DNA from: Candidatus Ferrigenium bremense
GTDB taxonomy: Bacteria > Pseudomonadota > Gammaproteobacteria > Burkholderiales > Gallionellaceae
NCBI GenBank assembly: GCA_019449635.1
Contig: JAGRPI010000022.1
Coordinates: 1-40,180, forward strand
DNA: 40,180 bases
Direction of reading: 5' to 3'
The notes below the pieces were generated by a model that worked only from the letters and a program-made list of their open reading frames with translations, was not told the DNA's origin and ran no database searches. Position numbers and translations under genes: made by a program. Below are positions 8,012 to 15,535 of this stretch, piece after piece (position 1 is the first letter of the stretch; each line of letters starts with the position of its first letter).

Positions 8012-8038
8012 AATCGCCACCAGCCATAGGTGGCGATT
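8012..8038 (-). terminator. Hairpin overlapping the AAA stop codon
   Basis: Ten-base perfect arms AATCGCCACC (8012-8021) and GGTGGCGATT (8029-8038) flank a seven-base loop. The outer base touches the TAA of the AAA gene. The T run after it is poor (TCTATACC), so termination is plausible but not certain. Confidence 0.55.
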
Positions 8039-9912
8039 TATAGAACCGTTTGCAAATCACTCAGCAAAATCTTGGCCTCGCCGTTATTACTCAAAATCCG
8101 CCCCACTCCGTTATTAACGGCCTGTTGCAGTTTATCTTTGATATTGGAAGGGGATTCTCCTTCCAAAAATCTAGCTGCGGCTGCCGGTGTGAATTCATTA
8201 TGGAATGGTGTCGTGTTTTGCCGTTCATGAATCCATTCGGCCACCATCTGAAGCACCGTATCCTCCTTTGGTTTTTGGAATTCGAAGTGCTCAGAGAATC
8301 GCCCTCCGCGAACGATAGCCGCATCCAGTTGATCTGGATGATTGGTTGCTGCGATAAACATCACGTCGTGCATCGCCTTCGTGCCGTCGGTGACTGCCAG
8401 AATTTTGTTCGTGACGATCGAACCATATCGACTATTTGAACGGTCTCCTAGAGCTTCTTCTGCTTCATCAATGAAGATAATGCAAGGACGAAGATCCTTT
8501 GCTTTCTTGATCAGGTCATCGATTCCTGTGCCATTGCTGGCCAATAGGTCGCTTCCCGTTGTTGCTAAAAAAGCCCAGCCGGAGGTCTTAGCCAATGATT
8601 TTGCCACTGCTGTCTTGCCGGTTCCTGGTGGCCCCCAAAAAATAACACCTTTGGGCACGGAACCGCCCAGTCGCTCTACCTCATCAATGTTTTCTAATCG
8701 AGTCGCTAAGGTTATCAGCTTATCCCTGAGTGCTGGATCGAAGTGTAGTTTTCCGTCTCTTAGTGTCGGGGTATCTTCGCCCACCATATCCCCCATTGAC
8801 CCCTGAATCTGGCGCAGCGCCTTGAAAGCCTCCTCAAGAGAAACTTCTTTCTTCCCTCCAGATTTTGTGTTTTTCAGGATTCTTTCTGCAATGCCCCTGA
8901 TGCGTACCACCGAGAAACCTTCCCAACGTTTTACCAGGCGGCTCATAACGTCTTCGGGAATAACTGGTTGCCACTCTTTGTCTTTACTGAACTTTTCAAG
9001 AAGGCCGCGTCGAGCATCAGCATCAGGATTGGGGATATGAATTTTGAAGTCAAAGCGACCATCGCGTATGGCAGCAGAATCCAGTTTATCGAGATAATTC
9101 GATGCAGCAATCACAATGATGTTCTTGTGACGGCGGATGTCTACAATGTTTGTAAGAAATGCGTTGGTTGTCCCCAATGCATCAACTGCTGCACCGCCCC
9201 CATCGCCTGCCATCAGGCCACTGCGGTCCATCAGCATGGAGTCGCACTCGTCGAAGAATAGAATCAGCTTGCCGTTACGTTTAGCTGAGTTAAATACAGC
9301 TTGAAGCTGTTCTGTTGTTTGTCCCATCCATTTTGATTTGATATCCCCGATAGTAATCGGCATGAAACCCCATTTCAGCTCTCCGGCCAAGGCCTCCGCA
9401 ATAAATGTTTTACCGTTGCCTGGGTCACCCGTGAGCAGAATGCCATTTTTGCCTGACTTCTTGTGATTGCTAACGACTTCCATCAGTGCAGCCTTCAGCT
9501 CAGCCATGCCTGAAACATGTGCGAAAGTGACGGTTGGTTTGATTTGGCTATAAACGGTACGGCTTTCGCCGCTATCGCCAACGACATTTTTCGAAGAAAA
9601 ATACGATGCCGCTGTACCAATCGCCCACAAGACGAGAGTGAATACAGCAAGAATAAATGGCGCTGCAATGTAGTCGTATAACGTGCCCGTGCCCTCATTA
9701 CCCACTTGCAACGAGCCCTTTCCACCCGCTTGCCAAGCCATGAAGGCTCCCACAGAGGCGAGGAAAGAGCCAAGAATCAGGGGCCTCAGTACAAAACGCC
9801 AGAGGGCAGACTGTACAAAGACATCATCATCTTCTTGGGTGAAAAGGCGAATTGAGAATAGAGTACATCCAGAAACAATGTAGATAACAAAGACAACGAA
9901 ATTAAGATCCAT
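8038..9912 (-). CDS. Membrane-anchored tandem AAA ATPase, function unknown
   Basis: This 624-residue protein has hydrophobic segments at about 4-22, 40-60 and 82-104, then two AAA modules. Module 1 has Walker A GDPGNGKT (162-169), Walker B LFFDECD (Asp221, Glu222) and a DGRFD arginine finger near 286. Module 2 has GPPGTGKT (427-434), IIFIDEAE (Asp482, Glu483) and GGRF near 537. Both look catalytically competent. The fold resembles FtsH/Vps4/proteasomal AAA rings, but no protease HExxH domain is present. The DNA is clearly more AT-rich than the neighbours, and the gene splits the conserved lnt-glyQ linkage, suggesting acquisition by transfer. It follows a 55-residue membrane protein gene. Role unknown; remodelling of a membrane-associated complex is a guess. 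Confidence 0.85.
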   Translation of the reverse strand: MDLNFVVFVIYIVSGCTLFSIRLFTQEDDDVFVQSALWRFVLRPLILGSFLASVGAFMAWQAGGKGSLQVGNEGTGTLYDYIAAPFILAVFTLVLWAIGTAASYFSSKNVVGDSGESRTVYSQIKPTVTFAHVSGMAELKAALMEVVSNHKKSGKNGILLTGDPGNGKTFIAEALAGELKWGFMPITIGDIKSKWMGQTTEQLQAVFNSAKRNGKLILFFDECDSMLMDRSGLMAGDGGGAAVDALGTTNAFLTNIVDIRRHKNIIVIAASNYLDKLDSAAIRDGRFDFKIHIPNPDADARRGLLEKFSKDKEWQPVIPEDVMSRLVKRWEGFSVVRIRGIAERILKNTKSGGKKEVSLEEAFKALRQIQGSMGDMVGEDTPTLRDGKLHFDPALRDKLITLATRLENIDEVERLGGSVPKGVIFWGPPGTGKTAVAKSLAKTSGWAFLATTGSDLLASNGTGIDDLIKKAKDLRPCIIFIDEAEEALGDRSNSRYGSIVTNKILAVTDGTKAMHDVMFIAATNHPDQLDAAIVRGGRFSEHFEFQKPKEDTVLQMVAEWIHERQNTTPFHNEFTPAAAARFLEGESPSNIKDKLQQAVNNGVGRILSNNGEAKILLSDLQTVL

Positions 9913-9945
9913 GCGACGTCCCCGAGAATTCTTCCAGAATTGTTT

Positions 9946-10113
9946 TTATCTTCTACGATTTTTAAATTGCCCAACGCCCCATTTAGTGACTTGCCCGGAT
10001 ACATCACACGTCTTGAAGGCTGCCTTGAAGAGAAGCACAAACAATCCAGCAAAGATGGCAATCATTAAAGAAATCAACCCTGCGCCATCGTTGGTATATT
10101 CTCGATCTAGCAT
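9946..10113 (-). CDS. Small single-span membrane protein upstream of the AAA ATPase
   Basis: The 55-residue product starts MLDREYTNDGAGLISLMIAI, has one strong transmembrane helix (about residues 11-30, LISLMIAIFAGLFVLLFKA) and a basic C-terminus ending FKNRRR. A GGGAG site stands 6 bases before the ATG at 10113; the longer in-frame start at 10170 lacks one. It lies 33 bases before the AAA gene on the same strand and has the same AT-rich composition, so the two probably form an operon and may interact in the membrane. I recognise no family. Confidence 0.6.
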   Translation of the reverse strand: MLDREYTNDGAGLISLMIAIFAGLFVLLFKAAFKTCDVSGQVTKWGVGQFKNRRR

Positions 10114-10613
10114 ATTGCTCTCCCTTTCGGACTTCAGATTGAAAGTAATTTTATAACCCGCGAGATTCAAAGGGCATCCCTAATTGAGCTACCACAACTC
10201 AATAGGCTCATTGCATTCCCTAGTCCAAAAAACGCGGGCACCAAATACATCAATCTCGAACCCTAACAGCAAACTCCCCAAAAAACCATATGCCGAAATA
10301 TATAGGCGAAAAGGAAAGGCCGCGAAGCGTTACGTTTGGAACGTGTTACGTCCGAAAACGAACGCATGGAGGTATGGCTTCAGGAGATTTGCTGGAACCG
10401 GTTGGTGAAGCCTTCGTGGAAGGCTATCTGAAAGGCTTTGAGGAACCCTTCGCAAAGAGGGTGTCCTGAATTTTGTGTAAAGCAGCCATTCAACCATCTG
10501 TTGAAAATGACAGCTAAGGCCGAGAAGGAGACGATCGGTGCTCCTAGTCTCAACTACCGCAATGTATCGGAATCAGATATTTACCTGAAAACCAAATCAG
10601 TCAAATGACAAAG
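10114..10613. other. Gene-poor, AT-rich stretch with two tiny plus-strand ORFs
   Basis: No recognised gene lies in these 500 bases. Two short plus-strand ORFs stand out: 10374-10469 (31 residues, containing FVEGYLKGFEEPFAKRVS, preceded by GGAGG but too close) and 10507-10608 (33 residues, MTAKAEKETIGAPSLNYRNV). Between them the sequence GTGTCCTGAATTTTGTGTAA recalls insertion sequence ends of the IS256 type, from memory only. I read the stretch as the decayed right edge of the accessory island that carries the AAA gene. Confidence 0.4.
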
Positions 10614-10865
10614 TCATTTTAAACTTGATTGAATCAGCACCAGCTTCTCCGCCCGCTTCAAGTTCTTGATCTCCATCTCGCGCTTCGATGCGGCCGATCT
10701 ATCCGTGCAAGGCTCGGCAAACACCAGTTCCACCGGCACGCGCACTCGCGTGTACTTGGACGCCGTGCCGGCGTTGTGCGCCGCGAGGCGTTTTTCCAAG
10801 TCGTTCGTGATGCCGCAGTACAGGGTGTCGTCGGCGCAGCGCAGCAGGTAACAGAACCAGTTCAC
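10614..10865 (-). CDS. GIY-YIG domain protein (YhbQ-like)
   Basis: The 83-residue product is a stand-alone GIY-YIG nuclease domain: FCYLLRCADDTLYCGITNDLEKRLAAHN gives the YLL...YCGIT core with the conserved Arg, and KREMEIKNLKRAEK is the usual end. Members of the YhbQ/UPF0213 group are small cytoplasmic proteins with proposed DNA-repair-type nuclease activity. It starts 4 bases after the lnt stop, so it is probably co-transcribed with lnt. Confidence 0.85.
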   Translation of the reverse strand: MNWFCYLLRCADDTLYCGITNDLEKRLAAHNAGTASKYTRVRVPVELVFAEPCTDRSAASKREMEIKNLKRAEKLVLIQSSLK

Positions 10866-10868
10866 TCC

Positions 10869-12515
10869 TTAAACCCCTCCCGGCCTCCCCTTGTGCGAGC
10901 ATCCGCTGCGCGGATTGCCTGCTTGACCCGCTTCAGGGGAGGAGTTGTGGTTGCGGCGCAGCCAGGCATAGGCCAGCATCAGCGCGATCAGCAGCATCAC
11001 CGCCGCGTTGCCCCAGCGCACATAGGGCGTGATGCCTTGATAGCCTTGCGCCATGCCGTTCAGCACGGCTTCCCGATGTTGCGGCAGTTGTTGCAGCACC
11101 TTGCCGTCCGCGCCGATGATGGAGGTCACGCCGGTGTTGGTGGCGCGCAGCATCATGCGGCCGCTTTCCAGCGCGCGCAGTTGTGAAATCTGGTTGTGCT
11201 GCGCCGCCGCGTGGGAATGCCCGTACCAGGCGTCGTTGGTGAAATTCGCCAGCAGCGTGGCACGCGGCAGCGCGCGAATGATCTCCTCGCCGAACACGTC
11301 CTCGTAACAGATGTTCGCCGCGATGCGCTGGCCGGCAACATCGAGCGGCGCCTGGCGCGCATCGCCGCGCGCCAAGTCGCCCATCGGGATATCAAGCACG
11401 CCGTTGATGAGCCAGCCGAGCAGCGGGCGCAGCGGGATGAATTCGCCGAACGGCACCAGATGCTGCTTGCGATAGTGCTGCTCGTCCGCTGTGCCGAGCG
11501 TGAACACGCCGTTGTAGTAGCTGCCGTTGTTGCGCTCGAAGGCGCCGATCAGGATGTCGCCGCCGTTTTGCCTGGCGTGGCCGCGCAGTTGTTCGACCAG
11601 TTGTTGCGGCACTTCGTGGCGCAGCAGCGGCAGCGCGGTTTCCGGCAGGATGGTGAGGCGCGCCGGGTTTTGCAGAGTCAGGCGTCGGTAGGTTTCCAGC
11701 GTACCAACCAGCGCGCCTTCGTTGAACTTGAGGTCCTGCGCGATGTTGCCCTGCACCAGTGCGACGCTGACCGGTTCGCCGTGCGGCTGCGTCCAGGCGA
11801 CGGTACGCAATGCTGCGCCGCCGATCCACAACAAGACAAGAATCGCCAAAGCCGCCCACCCCTGCCCGCTCCAGCGCTCCACCCCTACATTACCGTTCGG
11901 GCTGAGGTATCGAAGCCCCTCCGCTCCATCTGCCCTTCGATACCTCAGGGCGAACGTGCTGAGCAAGCCTGCGCTCACCGCCGCGACCAGCGACACGCCG
12001 TATACGCCGAGCAGCGGCGCGTAGCCCGCCAGCGGGCTGTCGCTGTGCGCATAGCCCATGGCCAGCCAAGGGAAGCCGGTGAAGATCGTGCCGCGCAGCC
12101 ACTCGATCAGCACCCATGCGCCCGGCATCACCAACACCATGCGCATCCCGTCAGACATCGGGAAACGCGCGCCGTGAGCTTCGCCAAAACGCGCCTGTGC
12201 ATAACCGGCCAGCGCCGGGAACAGGGCGATGAATGCGGCGAACAGCAGCGTGGCGGGCAACGCCAGCGGCAGCGGCATGCCGCCGTAATCGTGCAGCGCG
12301 ACGTAGATCCAGCCGATGCCCGCGACGAACAGCCCCAGGCCGAAGCTCAACCCAAGCCATGCCGCCGCAGACCGGCTATCGGCGCGGCTCCACAACGCGA
12401 ACAGCGCGGCGAGCGCCAGCACCGGGATGACGAACACCCCGAACGGCGCGAAACCGAAGACGCACAGCAGGCCTGCCGCAAATGCGCCGGCCAGGGATTT
12501 TTGAGTTTTGTTCAT
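10869..12515 (-). CDS. lnt: Apolipoprotein N-acyltransferase (two repeat insertions)
   Basis: Lnt adds the third acyl chain to lipoproteins at the inner membrane. The 548-residue product has an N-terminal multi-span membrane region and a periplasmic nitrilase domain with the Glu-Lys-Cys triad: Glu292 in ILPETALP, Lys350 in YRKQHLVPFGE and Cys403 in NICYEDVFGE. Two segments are repeat-derived: residues about 188-211, encoded by an inverted repeat (11894-11956), and the last about 23 residues plus the stop codon (10870-10945). I chose the ATG at 12515 because MNKTQKSLAG resembles family N-termini. An upstream ATG at 12572 would add 19 residues; neither has a strong ribosome binding site. Confidence 0.95.
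   Translation of the reverse strand: MNKTQKSLAGAFAAGLLCVFGFAPFGVFVIPVLALAALFALWSRADSRSAAAWLGLSFGLGLFVAGIGWIYVALHDYGGMPLPLALPATLLFAAFIALFPALAGYAQARFGEAHGARFPMSDGMRMVLVMPGAWVLIEWLRGTIFTGFPWLAMGYAHSDSPLAGYAPLLGVYGVSLVAAVSAGLLSTFALRYRRADGAEGLRYLSPNGNVGVERWSGQGWAALAILVLLWIGGAALRTVAWTQPHGEPVSVALVQGNIAQDLKFNEGALVGTLETYRRLTLQNPARLTILPETALPLLRHEVPQQLVEQLRGHARQNGGDILIGAFERNNGSYYNGVFTLGTADEQHYRKQHLVPFGEFIPLRPLLGWLINGVLDIPMGDLARGDARQAPLDVAGQRIAANICYEDVFGEEIIRALPRATLLANFTNDAWYGHSHAAAQHNQISQLRALESGRMMLRATNTGVTSIIGADGKVLQQLPQHREAVLNGMAQGYQGITPYVRWGNAAVMLLIALMLAYAWLRRNHNSSPEAGQAGNPRSGCSHKGRPGGV
10870..10945 (-). repeat. Family A element with nested family C hairpin forming the lnt 3' end
   Basis: The outer part is family A (AAACCCCTCC...CTCCCCTT and CAGGGGAGG). 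Between its hairpin halves lies a family C unit (10894-10929): GCGAGC, ATCCGC, TGC, GCGGAT, TGCCTGCTTGACCC. The family C flanks match 38836-38875 in the rlmN-like gene. The lnt stop TAA (10869-10871) is formed by the edge of family A. Confidence 0.75.
11894..11956 (-). repeat. In-frame inverted repeat inside lnt (family D)
   Basis: Arms 11894-11915 and 11935-11956 are 22-base inverted repeats with 20 matches, carrying GTTCGGGCTGAG and CTCAGGGCGAAC ends. The core CCTGAG...TCGAAGGGC recurs in the TPR gene (19757-19786) and in lpxH (about 22267-22283). The insertion lies in a loop between membrane segments of Lnt and keeps the frame. Confidence 0.8.
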
Positions 12516-12616
12516 CGGGCAAACCGGGACATGAAACGCGCGAAGAATAACCGATTCCTTCCGGTACGGCATTTGTGATTAAATCGCGCCCTCGTTACTC
12601 AGGAATACCGCACACC

Positions 12617-13348
12617 ATGGAAAAGATCCGCCTCTCCAAACGCATGTCCGAACTCGGCCTGTGTTCGCGCCGCGAAGCGGATGGCTATATCGAAAAAGGC
12701 TGGGTGGAAGTCGATGGCGAAGTCGTCAGCGAACTGGGCAGCAAGGTCTACCCGACCCAGAAGATCGTCCTGCGCAGCGCGGCGCAGAACACCCAGCAGC
12801 AGCGTGTGACGATCCTGCTCAACAAGCCGATCGGTTATGTGTCCGGCCAGGCCGAGCACAATTACAAACCCGCCGTCACTCTGCTGGATGGTTCTACGCA
12901 CTGGGCGGAAGACCCGTCGCCGTTGCGCTTTCACCGCAGCCAGTTGCTCGGTCTCGCCCCGGCGGGCCGCCTGGACATCGACTCGCAGGGCCTGCTGGTG
13001 CTCACCCAGGACGGCCGCATCGCCAAGCAGCTGATCGGCGAGGACTCCAAAGTGGACAAGGAATATCTGGTGCGCGTGCAGGGTAAGCTTAAGGACAGCG
13101 GACTGGCTTTGCTCAATCAGGGTCTGAAGCTGGATGGCGAATATCTCAAGCCCGCCAAGGTGACCTGGCAGAACGAAGACCAGTTGCGCTTCGTGCTGCG
13201 CGAGGGTAAAAAACGCCAGATCCGCCGCATGTGCGAACTGGTCGAACTGAAAGTGACGGGGTTGAAACGCATCCGCATCGGCAGGGTGAAGTTGGGGGAT
13301 CTGCCGGTCGGGCAGTGGCGGTATCTGGGCGAGAACGAGCAGTTCTGA
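12617..13348 (+). CDS. RsuA-family rRNA pseudouridine synthase (RluF-like)
   Basis: The 243-residue enzyme has an N-terminal S4 RNA-binding domain (RLSKRMSELGLCSRREADGYI) and an RsuA-type catalytic domain with GRLDIDSQGLLVLTQDG, whose Asp is the nucleophile, and EGKKRQIRRMCE. Similarity to RluF suggests 23S rRNA modification, but the precise uridine cannot be assigned by eye. The ATG at 12617 places the S4 domain at the N-terminus; the frame is open back to 12575 without function. It is the only plus-strand gene in this block, divergent from lnt. Confidence 0.85.
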   Translation: MEKIRLSKRMSELGLCSRREADGYIEKGWVEVDGEVVSELGSKVYPTQKIVLRSAAQNTQQQRVTILLNKPIGYVSGQAEHNYKPAVTLLDGSTHWAEDPSPLRFHRSQLLGLAPAGRLDIDSQGLLVLTQDGRIAKQLIGEDSKVDKEYLVRVQGKLKDSGLALLNQGLKLDGEYLKPAKVTWQNEDQLRFVLREGKKRQIRRMCELVELKVTGLKRIRIGRVKLGDLPVGQWRYLGENEQF

Positions 13349-13364
13349 AAGGTCTCAGACCTTT
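13348..13364. terminator. Bidirectional hairpin between convergent genes
   Basis: AAAGGTC (13348-13354), TCA, GACCTTT (13358-13364). It begins at the last base of the plus-strand pseudouridine synthase stop. Its three-base loop is the TGA stop of the minus-strand EAL gene, so one hairpin probably ends both transcripts. Confidence 0.6.
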
Positions 13365-14542
13365 ACATAATGGTTTGCCAGATCCTGCAACGCTGCGGGT
13401 CTGCCAAAATGCCAGCCTTGCCCGAAATCACAGCCCAATTCCAGCAGTTTTTCCCGCACCGCTTCGGTTTCCACACCCTCTGCGACCACATTCATGCCGA
13501 GGGAATGCGCCAAATCAATTGAAGAGCGCACAATTTCCAGGCTCTGCGCCGATCTCATCAAGGGCTCGATAAAAGCACGGTCGATTTTCAGCGTACCGAT
13601 TGGATAGCGCTGCAGATGATCCAACCCGGAATGCATAGTGCCATAATCATCCAGCGCAAGGCTGCTGCCCAATTTGACCAGCTTGCCCAGGATGCGCAAC
13701 GCCATTTCGGGATGCTCGACCATGACCGTTTCCGTGAGCTCCAGCTTCAGCTCCGTCGCAGGCATATTGTGGCGCGCGATGATCGCCGTGACATCGTCCA
13801 CCAGCGATTCGCTGGTCAATTGGCCCGGCGACAGGTTGACGCTGACGAAAGGAAGCTTGTAGTCGGAATATTGCCTCAGTGTCGGCCAGTCGCGGCAGGC
13901 GCGCTCGATCGTCCATACCCCGAGTTCGCGTATCAGCCCGGTTTGCTCGGCAAGCCAGAGGAAATTCATCGGCGGGAGCACCCCGTCCGCGGGATGATGC
14001 CAGCGGATCAGCGCCTCGAACCCGGCAATGTTGCCATCGGCCAGATTGCAGATCGGCTGATAATAAAGTTCGAATTCACCATGCTCCAACGCGCGTGTAA
14101 TCCCGTGGGCGAGCGACAGTTTCTGTGTCGCCTCGCCTTTCAGGGCATCACGACGGATGGTTTGTTCCAGTGAAACTTGCGCATTTGGCTTGGCGGAACT
14201 GTCCTGCTTGCTGCGGAAGCGCTCCAGGATGAGCAGCAACAGATGGCGCAGGATCGGATCGCTTTTCTCCAGCAATCCTTCCATCAGTCTCCGCCTGATG
14301 GGAACGAGCACGGTTTTCTCGGCAGCCCTGACCGTGGCAGTGCGCGGCTGATGGTCGATCAGCGCGATCTCGCCGAACAGTTCATCCCTGCCCAGCGAGC
14401 AGACCAGGCGCTCCACGCCCTGGTCCATGGTAAAGACTTCAACCACGCCCCGTTCGATAATATAAGCACAGTCACCAGCGTCGCCGATCTTGAATATCTG
14501 CTCGCCGGCGGCAAAGACTTTGCGATCCAATTCGTCAAACAT
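13355..14542 (-). CDS. Cyclic nucleotide-binding domain / EAL c-di-GMP phosphodiesterase
   Basis: Residues about 1-120 form a Crp-type cyclic-nucleotide-binding domain (GDAGDCAYIIERGVVEVF, LFGEIALIDHQPRTATVRA). Residues about 140-395 are an EAL domain. The catalytic set appears intact: FEALIRW, VSVNLSPGQL, KLELTETV, LDDYGTMHSGL, KIDRAFIEPL and VVAEGVETE. A c-di-GMP hydrolase controlled by ligand binding at the N-terminus is the simplest reading. DDYGTMHS deviates from the usual DDFGTGYS, which could affect dimer signalling. No GGDEF or membrane segment is present. It lies between corC and lnt, where related genomes usually have nothing, so it is probably a later insertion. Confidence 0.9.
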   Translation of the reverse strand: MFDELDRKVFAAGEQIFKIGDAGDCAYIIERGVVEVFTMDQGVERLVCSLGRDELFGEIALIDHQPRTATVRAAEKTVLVPIRRRLMEGLLEKSDPILRHLLLLILERFRSKQDSSAKPNAQVSLEQTIRRDALKGEATQKLSLAHGITRALEHGEFELYYQPICNLADGNIAGFEALIRWHHPADGVLPPMNFLWLAEQTGLIRELGVWTIERACRDWPTLRQYSDYKLPFVSVNLSPGQLTSESLVDDVTAIIARHNMPATELKLELTETVMVEHPEMALRILGKLVKLGSSLALDDYGTMHSGLDHLQRYPIGTLKIDRAFIEPLMRSAQSLEIVRSSIDLAHSLGMNVVAEGVETEAVREKLLELGCDFGQGWHFGRPAALQDLANHYVKV

Positions 14543-14677
14543 GCAGCACCCTCAATCAGGATTGGGACGTGATGCGCCAAGTGGCAGCCGAATCCCCTTT
14601 TGCGATCATTACAGAGACACAAAAAAGCGATATACCGTATAGCCTAATTTGGCGGCAACAGATCATTATGGATAATA

Positions 14678-15535
14678 TCAGCGGTTCTCCGGGCTAGGCG
14701 TCTCTGTAACGGATTTTTTTCGCTCCACGAGCAATGAATACAACCGGCGGCTATCCGCCCGCAGCACGGTTAAGGTCAGACTGCCGATATGCACGCGGTC
14801 GCCGCGCTTGGGAAGCTGTCCGGCGGCCTTGAGCACCAGCCCGCCCACAGTGTCGCATTCTTCGTCGCTGAAATCCGTGCCGAGCGCCTCGTTTAAATCG
14901 TCGATCTCGGTGTCGGCCTTGACGCGATAGTGTCCCGCGCCATCCGGGATGATATTGTCCTCGTCCTCGTTGAAATCGTATTCATCCTCGATATCGCCGA
15001 CGATCTGCTCCAGCACATCCTCGATCGTCACCATGCCGGACACGCCGCCGTACTCATCCGCCACCAGCGCGATGTGGTTGCGGTTGCTGCGGAAATCGCG
15101 CAGCAGCACATTCAACCGCTTGGCTTCCGGCACGAACACCGCCGGACGCAGCATATCGCGCACGTTGAATTCCTCCCCGGCGTAATAGCGCAGCAAGTCT
15201 TTTGCCAGCAGGATACCGATGATATTGTCCTTGTCGCCATCGATCACGGGAAAACGCGAGTGTGCGGTATCGATGACAAAGGGGATGAATTTTTCCGGCG
15301 GCTCGCTGATGTCGATGACATCCATTTGCGCGCGCGGGATCATGATTTCACGCACCTGGCGTTCGGAGACCTGCAGCACGCCTTCCATCATGGACAGCGC
15401 ATCGGCGTCCAGCAGGTTACGCTCGAAGGCGGAATGCAACAGGTGTATCAATTGCTCGCGGTCTTCCGGTTCGCGCAGCAGGAATGCGGAGAGGCGTTCC
15501 AACAAACCGGGTTTGCTACTTTCTGAGTCGTCCAT
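14678..15535 (-). CDS. corC: CorC/HlyC-family CBS-domain protein
   Basis: The 285-residue cytoplasmic protein matches CorC/YbeX: LLREPEDREQLIHLL, a CBS pair (IMIPRAQMDVID..., HIALVADEYGGVSGMVTIEDVLEQIVGDIEDE), and a C-terminal CorC transporter-associated domain (YRVKADTEIDDLNEALG, VGGLVLKAAGQLPKRGD). CorC is linked to magnesium/cobalt efflux and, with YbeY and PhoH, to ribosome-related functions. I placed the start at ATG 15535; a TTG at 15541 with AGGTG 7 bases upstream is a serious alternative. It overlaps the ybeY end by about 20 bases. Confidence 0.93.
   Translation of the reverse strand: MDDSESSKPGLLERLSAFLLREPEDREQLIHLLHSAFERNLLDADALSMMEGVLQVSERQVREIMIPRAQMDVIDISEPPEKFIPFVIDTAHSRFPVIDGDKDNIIGILLAKDLLRYYAGEEFNVRDMLRPAVFVPEAKRLNVLLRDFRSNRNHIALVADEYGGVSGMVTIEDVLEQIVGDIEDEYDFNEDEDNIIPDGAGHYRVKADTEIDDLNEALGTDFSDEECDTVGGLVLKAAGQLPKRGDRVHIGSLTLTVLRADSRRLYSLLVERKKSVTETPSPENR

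Noticed and set aside
10461-10480. Sequence recalling an IS256-type terminal repeat
   Set aside because: Only about 20 bases, no transposase and no partner repeat found in the window; mentioned only in the gap description.
11196-12578. Long plus-strand ORF opposite lnt
   Set aside because: Antisense shadow; lnt has the complete catalytic triad on the other strand.
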